From Lentzea waywayandensis (GTDB lineage Bacteria > Actinomycetota > Actinomycetes > Mycobacteriales > Pseudonocardiaceae), in the NCBI RefSeq assembly GCF_900115955.1, contig NZ_FOYL01000001.1:992001-1056000 (forward strand): a stretch of DNA of 64,000 nucleotides, given 5' to 3'. This document shows positions 41,582 to 50,225 of this stretch, one piece after another. A program made the translations under genes and the position numbers. Below the pieces are notes generated by a model that saw only the letters and a program-made list of their open reading frames with translations, was not told where the DNA came from and did no database searches. Every line of letters starts with the position of its first letter. The first letter of the stretch is position 1.

Positions 41582-44500
41582 CTACATCAGCATCGGGTCG
41601 ATGTCGCAGTCAGCTCGCGCTCCCTTGATCGCCGCGATGGTTCCGGGATGCGCCTCGCCCAGAACCTTGCGGTACTTGTCGAGGATCGGGCCGCGATAGG
41701 GCTCGGACTCCTCCAGCCTGCCCGCGGCACGCAGATCTTGGCCGAGGTTGAGCGAAGCGGCCAGCACGGTGGGGTGGTTGGTACCCAGCACTCGCTCACC
41801 GCGCTCGACAGCGTCCTGACCCAGCGCGATCGCCCGCTCGATCTCGCCCAAGGCGGCGAGGTCACTCGCCAGGTTGATCGTGACGATGATCGCGTAGGGG
41901 TGATTCGGCCCGATGCCGTTGCGGAAGAGTTCCAACGCCCGTTCGTCGAGCACTCGCGATTCTGCCGTCTCACCCCTGAGCCGCATCGTCACCGCCAGGT
42001 CCACGGTCGCCGCGATGGTGTGCGGGTGGTCTTCCCCGAGACTGGTCCGGTACCGCTGGAACGTCTCCTCGCCCAGTTCCTTCGAGGCGCTCAGATCTCC
42101 CGAGTGGCGAAGGTCGATCGAGTGCGCCAGGGCGCACGCCATGGTCGTCGGGTGGTCGTATCCGTACACCAGCTTGAACTGTGCGAACGCCGGAGCGGAC
42201 AGCTCCTGGGCTCGCGCGTGGTCGCCGTCCTTGCGCCGTGCCACGGACAAGAGGAACGCGAAAGTCGCGTAGTCAGGGGTGTCCTCGCCGAAGCGCGCCC
42301 GGAAGAGTTCGGTGAACTTCTCCTGCTCGATCCTGGCACGCATGTACTCGCCGGCCTCTCGCCGGTCGACGATGAGCGAGGCGTTGGTGCCGAGCGTCTT
42401 CTGATGATCCGGTCCCAGCACCTCGACCCTGCGCCGAACGGTCTCCTCGTCGAGATCGGCTGCCGCCTGGTACTCCCCGGAGAGCCGGAGACTGAGAGCG
42501 TGCTGGTAGGCCGCGTTGAGCGTCTCCGGGTCGTCCTCGCCGAACAGCCGCTTGGACTTGTGGTAGATCTCGTCGCTCAGCTTCGTCGCGGCCGCGAAGT
42601 CACCCTGCGCGCGAAGGTCGATCACGATGTTGGTCTGCATCGCCAGCGTCTCTTCACTGTCCTCTCCGGACACCTGGATCCGGCGCTGGAGAGTGAGCTG
42701 GTTGATGCGCGCGGCCTCTTCGAACCGGCCCAGCACCCACAGGTAGAACCCCAGCCGTGACGCCACGTCCAAGGTCTGCGGGTGGGTGGGGCCGAGCTTG
42801 CGCTCGAAGCTCTCACTTGCCCGCTTGGCGACGTGCGCGGCTTCCTCGTGGTCGCCCCACGCGAAGAGGAAGCGCATCAGGTTGATGACGAGCTGACGCA
42901 CCCAGCTGTCGTCGCAGTCGACGATGTCCGCCGCATAGGCGTGCGGCAGGAGCTCGCGATAACGCGGCCAGTGACGGCTCGACTCGGGGTCGTTGGGGTC
43001 GAGACTGGCGAGGAGCTGGTGCGCGCCGTGCCGCATCTGGGCCTGCAACTGTGGTGCCATGACTCGGTTGCGGAGCACCAACTGGACCAACCGGTGCAGC
43101 TGCAACGTGTTGCTGCCGTGGTCGATCTTCGCGAGACCGTAGCGGTTGATGTCGCGAATCGCCCTCGCGAGCTTGATCGGGTCGCGCAGTGCCGCGTCGA
43201 GCTCAGGAGAGATCGACACTCGGCTGACACCGGTGAACAGGTCGCGCGAGATCGGCTCCGGCGAGAAGAAGGCGCAGATGTGCAGGATCTGGTGCGCCGC
43301 GGGGTTTCGCGTCTTCAGTTCGTCGAACGACACGTTCCACGCGGCGGCGACCGAGAGCTCGTAGTCCGACGGGGCCGAGGTGTCGAGGATCTCCGCCACG
43401 GACTCGTCGAACAGGCGCAGGTACTCGCGGACCGGCATGCCGGTGACCGCGCGCCAGGCAGCGGCCTGCTCGATCGCCAGCGGGAGGTCGCCCAGCTTCT
43501 CGGCGAGCTGACTCGCTTCCGCCTCCTCGATCTCCGGACCGCGCTTGCCCAGCAGTTCGATGCTCTCCGCACGGTCGAACACCGCGAGCTCGAGCGGCCT
43601 GGCCACTCCGGCCCAGTCCGGGTTGCGGGAGGTGATCAGGACTTCGCCCGGGCCGTTGGTGGGGAAGAACGGGCGGACTTCCTCCGGGCTCTCGGCGGCG
43701 TCGAAGACGAGCAGCCAACGACGGAACGGGCGGCCCACGCGGAGGGCCTCGCGGACGGCCGGAACGGCCGTGTTCGCCTCGGAGGCACCGGGAAGCCCGA
43801 GCTGACGCGCCAGTTCGGTGAGGCCTGCGCGGATCTGGGTCGGGCGGGCCGCCTCGATCCACCAGATGAGGTCGTAGTCCTGGAGATGGCGGTAGATGTA
43901 CTCGGTCGCCATCTGGGTCTTGCCGATTCCGCCCATACCATGCAGGGCGGACGGGAGCACAGCCGTGGCGCCGCCCGCGGTCAGGCGTTTGCCGAGCTGG
44001 TCGAGAAGTTCCACTCTTCCGGTGAAGTTCGGATTTCGCGGTGGAACATTCCCCCATACGGGGGGCGGATCATCCGACCTTCGTTCGTGAAACACTCGCG
44101 AAGTGGATGAGGCGTAAACCGTCATACCGCTCGCCTCAGGAAGGTCGGCGTCGCGCGGCCGAGACGAATGCGTGATGTCCGATACGGAATGAGCCGGGGT
44201 CTCGGATACCGTGGGCTTGCTGGGGCGCTCGGCCGTATCGGGCATGTCCTCGCTCACTGTCTTGATTGATTCAGAGGATGGCGAGGCCTCGCGCGTCACG
44301 GCGTTTCCCAGCCGGTCCGCGCGAGACAGATAGGGTCCCGACAAAGCCCTCATCACCGCACGTTCCAGCCCGACATCTGCGGCGTTCGCGCTGGAAAACA
44401 CAGGATCCGGCGTGTTGTCCGGATCGGCAATAGCATCCCTGAGACGTTCGAGTACCGGAATACGACCCCCGAATTCGGCGGCAGCAGTCTGCACGACACT

Positions 44501-45922
44501 GGCGGTTTCCGACCGCCGAGCGCCGTTGAGCAGCAGTTCACGAACTGCCTCCGGGAAGACAAAGGCGCTTGTGGACTCGTCATCCTTGGGGGCGGCAGAA
44601 TAATACAGCAGCTTGCTCAACAGTAATTCACCGAGGTGCTCCGGACCAGCTTCTGGAACGAACCGCCGGCGAACGAGTTTCACGACCTCGGGATGGGCCG
44701 GAACCGCCGCCAGCAACGTGGCCAGGCGCAATGCGGGCGGGGACGCCAGGCTTCTGAACCGGCCGACGTGCTCACTGGCCGACACACCCACGACAGGCGG
44801 TCCGGCCGGCGTGTTCCGAGTGGCCAGCAGAACGGTACCCATGGCCGGCCCGTGGTGCCCGGCCGTGATCAGCCGAGCCCACCACCGCAACCACCGCGGC
44901 TGCAGTTCGATCACCGGCACCGCCACGGCACCGTCGCGCAGGTGTGCTGCCGGGTCCTCTTCGAGCCAGGCGTCCGGAAGGTCGAACGTCCATCTGCTGT
45001 TCGGTCGCAACGCTCCCGGCACGGTCAGGTTGGCCCGGTGCAGCCGCACCGCTCCACGACCCCAGAGCCATTGGGGAAGCAAATGAATCACGCTCACCGG
45101 CATGGAACGCGCCCAACGGGCCAGCATCGGGTGCAGCACGTCCGGCCGCCAGACGTCTCCCACGCCGTCCGTCACCAGCACCGCCACCCGCCGGCCCGAC
45201 ACGTCCAGCACCTCGCCGGGGTCGCGCTGCGTCGCGTCGGCGCTACCTCCGCGCAGTACCGGGACCTGGGCGCCATCCTCGTTCTTGACGATGTCGACCA
45301 GGCGGAACTGGATCGTGCGGAACGCGCCGAGACGCGCGAGCATCTCCATGAAAGCGATGATCTTCGGTCGCCACAACGACATCGACGGGCTGTTGTCCAT
45401 AACCACGGTCAGATCGAGCCAGCGCTCCGACCTCGACCGGGTGATCGGCCACCAGACACCGGTCTGCGCCGTCTGCTCCGCCGTCGCCACTTCGTCCAGA
45501 ACCATCGCGTCGTCGCGGAACGAGGCGATCTCGCGCTTGAGCGGCCGCAGCGCGCGGAAACACTCCAGCGAATCGGCCAGCGCGGGACCGTCGACGGCGG
45601 CCAGCGGAACGTCCTCGTGATCGTCCTCGTTGCGGCTCAACGAACTCAGCGGCAGGACGTCGGCGGCTTCCGGTGGCGCCGTCTCACTGCGAGGTTCTCT
45701 CCCTGATTCACTCGAAGGAGGCACCACACGATCAGGCGGCTCCTCACCGACCGCCTCGGTGCGATCCGGCCGCGGAAGATCCTGCCCTGCGGTATCCCGC
45801 TCCGCAGGAGCCTGCTCAGGGGCGGTCGGTTCGCGGGTTTCCGTTGCCCCGCCTCGCATCGCAGCCGACAACCACACGATGTCCGCGACTTCGTGCCAGT
45901 CGAGGCTCTCGAGGCCGGCCAC
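41582..45922 (-). CDS. vWA (SAV_2336-like) / NB-ARC / TPR fusion protein, FxsT-like
   Basis: 1446 residues. After an acidic, low-complexity N terminus, a vWA-type domain (about 165-345) has a MIDAS-like motif DNSPSM (Asp176) and VTDGVGDVW. A helical SAV_2336-like region is followed by a linker (about 545-635) and an NB-ARC NTPase with FTGRVELL, P-loop GMGGIGKT near 660 and LLVFDAAES. About ten kinesin-light-chain-type TPRs of 42 residues follow from about 960 to the end (GPTHPQTLDVASRLG, GEDHPHTIAATVDLAV). The C-terminal DIDPMLM resembles FxsT ends. In VMAP conflict systems vWA and MoxR work with VMAP; NB-ARC/TPR parts usually sense invaders. Confidence 0.87.
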   Translation of the reverse strand: MAGLESLDWHEVADIVWLSAAMRGGATETREPTAPEQAPAERDTAGQDLPRPDRTEAVGEEPPDRVVPPSSESGREPRSETAPPEAADVLPLSSLSRNEDDHEDVPLAAVDGPALADSLECFRALRPLKREIASFRDDAMVLDEVATAEQTAQTGVWWPITRSRSERWLDLTVVMDNSPSMSLWRPKIIAFMEMLARLGAFRTIQFRLVDIVKNEDGAQVPVLRGGSADATQRDPGEVLDVSGRRVAVLVTDGVGDVWRPDVLHPMLARWARSMPVSVIHLLPQWLWGRGAVRLHRANLTVPGALRPNSRWTFDLPDAWLEEDPAAHLRDGAVAVPVIELQPRWLRWWARLITAGHHGPAMGTVLLATRNTPAGPPVVGVSASEHVGRFRSLASPPALRLATLLAAVPAHPEVVKLVRRRFVPEAGPEHLGELLLSKLLYYSAAPKDDESTSAFVFPEAVRELLLNGARRSETASVVQTAAAEFGGRIPVLERLRDAIADPDNTPDPVFSSANAADVGLERAVMRALSGPYLSRADRLGNAVTREASPSSESIKTVSEDMPDTAERPSKPTVSETPAHSVSDITHSSRPRDADLPEASGMTVYASSTSRVFHERRSDDPPPVWGNVPPRNPNFTGRVELLDQLGKRLTAGGATAVLPSALHGMGGIGKTQMATEYIYRHLQDYDLIWWIEAARPTQIRAGLTELARQLGLPGASEANTAVPAVREALRVGRPFRRWLLVFDAAESPEEVRPFFPTNGPGEVLITSRNPDWAGVARPLELAVFDRAESIELLGKRGPEIEEAEASQLAEKLGDLPLAIEQAAAWRAVTGMPVREYLRLFDESVAEILDTSAPSDYELSVAAAWNVSFDELKTRNPAAHQILHICAFFSPEPISRDLFTGVSRVSISPELDAALRDPIKLARAIRDINRYGLAKIDHGSNTLQLHRLVQLVLRNRVMAPQLQAQMRHGAHQLLASLDPNDPESSRHWPRYRELLPHAYAADIVDCDDSWVRQLVINLMRFLFAWGDHEEAAHVAKRASESFERKLGPTHPQTLDVASRLGFYLWVLGRFEEAARINQLTLQRRIQVSGEDSEETLAMQTNIVIDLRAQGDFAAATKLSDEIYHKSKRLFGEDDPETLNAAYQHALSLRLSGEYQAAADLDEETVRRRVEVLGPDHQKTLGTNASLIVDRREAGEYMRARIEQEKFTELFRARFGEDTPDYATFAFLLSVARRKDGDHARAQELSAPAFAQFKLVYGYDHPTTMACALAHSIDLRHSGDLSASKELGEETFQRYRTSLGEDHPHTIAATVDLAVTMRLRGETAESRVLDERALELFRNGIGPNHPYAIIVTINLASDLAALGEIERAIALGQDAVERGERVLGTNHPTVLAASLNLGQDLRAAGRLEESEPYRGPILDKYRKVLGEAHPGTIAAIKGARADCDIDPMLM

Positions 45923-45923
45923 G

Positions 45924-47000
45924 TCACGGCCCCGTCACGAGTCGGCGCCACAGGGCGTCCACAAGCCTCGGCCACGCCGCGTCGTCCGGCTGGTACGCAC
46001 CGGACGTGGCGAGGTAGACCGCGTCGAGCAGGCGGTCCGCGGGAAGACCACCCTCCGCGCGACTCTTCGCGATGAACTCGTTCACCAGCCGATCGCGGTG
46101 TTCCCCCTGCGGGTCCAAGAGGTGGTTGGCCACCATCGCGGCCAGCTGCTCGATGCTCAGGTCCTTGATCTCGAGCTGTAGCACGCGACGCAGGAACGCG
46201 GGTGGGAACTCGCGTTCGCCGTTGCTCGTGATCACCACGATCGGAAACGCACGGCACCCGACCCTGCCGTCCACGACGGTCGCGGTGCCGTTGAGATCAT
46301 TCGTGTGCACGGACACCTCGCGCAGGTGGTTGCGCACGCGCGCCAGCTCCGGGATGACGAACTCGCCGTCCTCGAAGATGCTGAGCAGGTCGTTCGGGAG
46401 ATCGGACTCGGACTTGTCCAGCTCGTCCACCAGGAGCACGCGCGGCAGCTTGGCCGGCAGGAACGCGGTCCCCAGCGGGCCGAGCCTGACGAAGTCGCCG
46501 ATGGAGGACTCCTCGGCATCCCCTGGTCGCGTCTGAGCGGCGGCGGCCGCCTGCACACGGCCGATGGCGTCGTAGTCGAACAGACCGGAACGCAGCGTGG
46601 TACGACTCGTGATGGACCACCTGAGCACTCTGCCCAGGCGAAGCTCCCTGGCGATGCGGTAGGCGAGGCTGGACTTGCCCACACCCGGTTTCCCGGTCAA
46701 CAGCAAGGGCCGCCGCAGATAAAGGGCGGCGTTGACCACGTCGAGCTCGTGGGCGTCGACGTCCGACTCGGCCAGGTGGATCTCCGGCCCGAGCCTGCGA
46801 TCCGCCTCGCCGTCGTCGTCGGGCGGCACGTCCGGTACTGGAAGCGGGCCACCGCGAAAATCGCGCCAAGGTGGCGGTGGCGGAAGGAGCTCCGCGAGGT
46901 CGATGTCGTGGATGCGCCTTCCGGTGCCCTTGTAGATCCACCAGTCCGGTGCGTCCAGTCCGACGCGCTGAGCGTCGGTACCGCGTTCGTGCGCGCTCAT
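45924..47000 (-). CDS. MoxR-family AAA+ ATPase of the VMAP module
   Basis: 358 residues. Walker A is TGKPGVGKSSLAYRIA and Walker B is VLLVDELDKSE, followed by sensor and arginine-finger regions typical of MoxR/AAA ATPases (PIVVITSNGEREFPPAFLRRVL). MoxR ATPases act as chaperones for vWA-domain partners. The ATG at 47000 overlaps the VMAP stop (ATGA); the open frame to 47054 would enter that gene. One base separates its stop from the GTG of the vWA/TPR gene, so the three form one operon. Confidence 0.9.
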   Translation of the reverse strand: MSAHERGTDAQRVGLDAPDWWIYKGTGRRIHDIDLAELLPPPPPWRDFRGGPLPVPDVPPDDDGEADRRLGPEIHLAESDVDAHELDVVNAALYLRRPLLLTGKPGVGKSSLAYRIARELRLGRVLRWSITSRTTLRSGLFDYDAIGRVQAAAAAQTRPGDAEESSIGDFVRLGPLGTAFLPAKLPRVLLVDELDKSESDLPNDLLSIFEDGEFVIPELARVRNHLREVSVHTNDLNGTATVVDGRVGCRAFPIVVITSNGEREFPPAFLRRVLQLEIKDLSIEQLAAMVANHLLDPQGEHRDRLVNEFIAKSRAEGGLPADRLLDAVYLATSGAYQPDDAAWPRLVDALWRRLVTGP

Positions 47001-48781
47001 GCCCAGCCCCCGCTCGACATCGGCGCCGACGGCCCGTCGAGCTCGACCATCCACTGTGGATCGTCGAGCAGCACCACGAGGTCCCGCACGAGATCGTCCT
47101 GCGCCGCCGCCAGAAGAGCGTCCCGATGACGGGCCGGCAGCCCGAAGATGCCGTCCTCACCGTGGACGAGCCCGGTGACCAGCATCCGCAGGTCCTTCGC
47201 GCCCGCCCGGGGATGCCAGAAGATCAGCGGCAGGCCGGATCGCAGCGCGGCGGTCAGCGCGTCAGGCCCGGCGCTCGGATCTGGACGTGCGGCAGGTGGT
47301 TCGTCCATCACCAACCCCACCCATCTGGATTCGCTCAGCACGGCGTCGATCGGATTCTCCTTGGTTTCCGCTAGCCCGTACGGGTGGATTCGTTGCAACG
47401 AAGAGTTATCCTCACGAAGAGAGTCCCACCGACGGCGCCATGGACGATGCCAGAACGTGGAGCGCATTCGTTCCAGTGACCGCAGCACAAGGGCGTAATC
47501 GTAGACCAGCGGACGGGGATCGCCAGACCGCCGTTCCTTGCACCAGGTGAAGATCGGCAGGCCGAGCAAAGGCCTCGCCACCACGAATTCCAGCGCGACG
47601 GAGATCGCCTGGTCCGACCACGCGTCTTCGGCTTCGACGATCACATCGTCGATTCGCTGCTCGAGTTCGTCCACCGCCAGCTCGAACACACCACCGCGAA
47701 CCGGTGGCCATTCCAGCGGATCATCCTGACGCCAGAACGACAAAACGCATCGGCTCTCGTCTATCGCGTCGACATCTATTGCGATCATCAGATGCAACCG
47801 CGGGTCGTCGGGAAGAGGCAACCTGGCTGCCTGGCGCTCCCGCTGCGCGCTGGTGCGCCGCAGGGCGTGGCCCTTCTGCGCCGCCCAGATCTTGAGCTCG
47901 GCACCGTTCTCATCGCCCAGGTCCGCGGCCAGCAGTTCGAGAAACTCGATCGCGGGAGGAACGCCGTCCGGGCCGGCGTTGACATCGGCCAGGTGCTGAA
48001 AAGCGTCCCAGACCGAGCCGAACCGCGGCACCGGGACGATCGAACCGGCGGCGCGGCTCGCGAGCATGGGCAGCCTTGGAGTCTCCACTTCCACCAGAAG
48101 GCCTTGCAGGACCTTCATCTCGTCCTCGGTGAGAAGGCCGCGCAGCTGAGGGTTCGCATCCGATACCGGCGCGGCCATCGCCACGGGACGCGGCACGGCC
48201 CCGCTTCCCCCGTACAGACGCAGCCACGCGTACCCGTCGAACGTCTTGATCGAGACGTCGATGCGGCGGTAGGACTCCGGCGCGCTGCCAGGGTCCTGTT
48301 CGATCACCTCGCTGAAGAAGTGGGCAGACGAGATCATCGCGATCACTCCCTCGGAGCTTCTCAACTCCGCCTTCGCCTCCTCGGCGTCGAGAATTCTGAA
48401 CGCCAGGTTCACCGCGTTCCCGACCCAGCCGTGTGCGTTCCTGCGGATGTCGCCCGCGTGCAGGCTCACCCTCAGCTTCAACTGAGCCGCTGCAACACGG
48501 GTCGAGTTGTAACGGCGAACCTCGGCGACCAACCGATCGGGCAGCTTGTCGGCGAGTTCGCTCTTCGACACGGTGGGCGGCACCAGGATCAGGGCGCCGT
48601 CCCCTCGGTCGTCGACGTCGCAGTCCTCAAGATCGACGCCCACGCCCGTGAACGCGGCCTGCAGCACACCGTAGAGACCTTCGTGCACCGCGAAAAGGTC
48701 CGCGGGCCGCCTGTCCCGGCGAGTGAACTCGGCGACGTCGACCACGACGATCGTCTTGTGCTCAGTCGGTGAAAGCTGCAC
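46997..48781 (-). CDS. VMAP (vWA-MoxR-associated protein) with N-terminal cyclase-like domain
   Basis: About 594 residues. The N-terminal domain (HKTIVVVDVAEF, DDRGDGALILVPP, VSLHAGDI, GNAVNLAFRILDA) is a class III nucleotide-cyclase-like fold of the kind found in actinobacterial VMAP proteins, probably a nucleotide sensor. A middle helical segment (TEDEMKVLQGLLVEVETPRL) resembles an effector-associated domain. The C-terminal part (LHLMIAIDVDAI, PLVYDYALVLRSLERMRS, RWVGLVMDEPP, GLPLIFWHPR) matches the VMAP-C region. I prefer the GTG at 48781, where GGAAAGG lies upstream and homology begins; an ATG at 48892 is in frame. As first gene of the module it may link signal detection to MoxR and the vWA/NB-ARC protein. 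Confidence 0.82.
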   Translation of the reverse strand: MQLSPTEHKTIVVVDVAEFTRRDRRPADLFAVHEGLYGVLQAAFTGVGVDLEDCDVDDRGDGALILVPPTVSKSELADKLPDRLVAEVRRYNSTRVAAAQLKLRVSLHAGDIRRNAHGWVGNAVNLAFRILDAEEAKAELRSSEGVIAMISSAHFFSEVIEQDPGSAPESYRRIDVSIKTFDGYAWLRLYGGSGAVPRPVAMAAPVSDANPQLRGLLTEDEMKVLQGLLVEVETPRLPMLASRAAGSIVPVPRFGSVWDAFQHLADVNAGPDGVPPAIEFLELLAADLGDENGAELKIWAAQKGHALRRTSAQRERQAARLPLPDDPRLHLMIAIDVDAIDESRCVLSFWRQDDPLEWPPVRGGVFELAVDELEQRIDDVIVEAEDAWSDQAISVALEFVVARPLLGLPIFTWCKERRSGDPRPLVYDYALVLRSLERMRSTFWHRPWRRRWDSLREDNSSLQRIHPYGLAETKENPIDAVLSESRWVGLVMDEPPAARPDPSAGPDALTAALRSGLPLIFWHPRAGAKDLRMLVTGLVHGEDGIFGLPARHRDALLAAAQDDLVRDLVVLLDDPQWMVELDGPSAPMSSGGWA

Positions 48782-48859
48782 GACCGTCCTTTCCGCGACA
48801 TCACACCGGTTCCCACCGGCGCGCTGACGCGTCGTGTACCAGACCGATCGGCCTCCGCC

Positions 48860-48877
48860 GTGTGCCAAATCGCACAC
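48860..48877. promoter_or_regulatory. Crp/Fnr-like palindrome between VMAP operon and regulator gene
   Basis: Within the 354 bp divergent spacer (48782-49135), GTGTGC and GCACAC flank the 6 bp CAAATC. This has the same form as the Crp/Fnr consensus TGTGA-N6-TCACA. It lies about 80 bp upstream of the VMAP start and the nearest plus-strand gene encodes a Crp/Fnr protein. A second symmetric pair, CGATCG at 49091 and 49103, lies near the regulator start. Nothing else is recognised in the spacer. Confidence 0.5.
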
Positions 48878-49135
48878 AACTCCCAGCTTCACCCATCGGG
48901 ATCTCGCCCCGCAGACGTTCGGGCGTAACTACACCAGCATTCCCTTCCCTCCAACGAGCGAACAGGCAGGAGATTCAGCCGATAGGACGAGCGGCAGCGC
49001 ATGACCACTCACGTGGACACGCGGTCGTCTTAGTCGACCGGCCGCGCCTGTCCGTTACAACCAGGAGCCCGGACCTGGCGGGTTTTAGATCGATCGGGGC
49101 AACGATCGCGGCCCCTGCACGTGAATCATGGAGAC

Positions 49136-49789
49136 ATGGGGATCGACCAGTCCTTCTGGGGGATGCTCGACGCGACCGATCACACCGCCCTGCGAGCCGC
49201 AGCCACCAGGGTCGCGTTCGAGCCGGGCTCGGTGATCTGTCATCAGGGAGACGTGTCGAGGAACGTGCTGGTCGTGTCACACGGCCGCGTGAGGGTGAGC
49301 CGGTTCACCTCCACCGGTGAGGAGACGGTGCTCGCGGTCCGAGGGCCTGGCGAGATCATCGGCGAGCTCTCCGCGATCGACGGCCGGCGGCGCTCCGCGA
49401 CCCTCACGGCGGTAGATCCCGTGGGAGGCATAGTGATCTCCGCTCGTGCCCTGAAGCGGTTGTGCGAGCAGCATCCCCGGATCACGTGGGCGGTGCTGCG
49501 CGTCGTCGTGTCCCGTCAGCGGGCCACGGGTGACCAGCAGGACCTCAGGACGGGGCCGTCGCTGAACCGCGTCGGCGCGGTGTTGCTCGACCTCGCACAC
49601 CGGGAGGCGGACGACATGATCGCGACGGTGCCGCTCACCCAGCGCGAGCTCGCGGGCATCGCGGGCATCTCCCGTGAGACGCTGTCGAGAGCGCTGAAGA
49701 CACTGCGGGACGCGGGAGCAATCGCGACTCGCAGGACCAGCATAGAAATTCTGCGTGAGGATGAATTGCGCTCTCTCTGTGGCATCTGA
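49136..49789 (+). CDS. Crp/Fnr-family transcriptional regulator
   Basis: 217 residues (222 if the GTG at 49121 is used). The cyclic-nucleotide-binding barrel spans about 12-120 (FEPGSVICHQGDVSRNVLVV, GEIIGELSAIDGRRRSAT). The C-terminal winged HTH includes VPLTQRELAGIAGISRETLSRALKTL and a wing with ATRRTSIEIL. The phosphate-binding cassette reads GELSAIDGRRRSAT rather than the GE-ALx7RSA of true cAMP receptors, but is close, so binding of cAMP or a relative is possible. No cluster cysteines of Fnr type are seen. It is divergent from the VMAP operon, whose cyclase-like protein makes nucleotide signalling an attractive but unproven link. Confidence 0.88.
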   Translation: MGIDQSFWGMLDATDHTALRAAATRVAFEPGSVICHQGDVSRNVLVVSHGRVRVSRFTSTGEETVLAVRGPGEIIGELSAIDGRRRSATLTAVDPVGGIVISARALKRLCEQHPRITWAVLRVVVSRQRATGDQQDLRTGPSLNRVGAVLLDLAHREADDMIATVPLTQRELAGIAGISRETLSRALKTLRDAGAIATRRTSIEILREDELRSLCGI

Positions 49790-49857
49790 CGCAAACCTTC
49801 GGGGCTGATGGCGTTTTCCTTGGTGTACAAGACACCGAGCACCCATCAGGAGCCGTC

Positions 49858-50178
49858 ATGAAGCGCCACACTCTGCCGGAACCCAACTCCCGCAAGCAGA
49901 TGGCGCGTGCCCGCCGCAAGCACACGGAACGGGTGGTGTTCGCGGTCATCTTCACCAGCGTCGAACTGTGGGCCGTCGTGGCCGCCGTGGTGCTGCTGGA
50001 GGACGACGGCGTGCTCGCGGTCGCCGCGTCGGTGGTGCTGTCGGCGGCGCTCATCGCCGTGTGGGACACCTGGCAGTCGGTCGTCGTGAACGGGCGGGCG
50101 TTGCGCCTGCAGTCACGGGAAGAACCTTCTGCCGAGGAGGCCGCACCGGACCAGGCGATGAAGCTGGTCCGGCTCTGA
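49858..50178 (+). CDS. Small membrane protein of unknown function
   Basis: 106 residues. A basic N terminus (RKQMARARRKHTERV) precedes two hydrophobic helices (FAVIFTSVELWAVVAAVVLL and VLAVAASVVLSAALIAVW) and an acidic, hydrophilic tail. No known domain is recognised. It has its own upstream region of 68 bp after the Crp/Fnr gene and CAGGAG before the ATG, and ends at a strong terminator. It could be a small accessory of the envelope locus or unrelated. Confidence 0.65.
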   Translation: MKRHTLPEPNSRKQMARARRKHTERVVFAVIFTSVELWAVVAAVVLLEDDGVLAVAASVVLSAALIAVWDTWQSVVVNGRALRLQSREEPSAEEAAPDQAMKLVRL

Positions 50179-50182
50179 TCCA

Positions 50183-50217
50183 GGTGTGGCCGCGGCGAAG
50201 GGGGGCGCGGCCACACC
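50183..50217. terminator. Bidirectional terminator hairpin
   Basis: A perfect 12 bp stem, GGTGTGGCCGCG and CGCGGCCACACC, encloses an 11-base loop rich in G. It lies between the stop of the membrane-protein gene and the stop of the convergent epimerase gene, so it can serve both. Confidence 0.8.
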
Positions 50218-50225
50218 GCCCGGCC

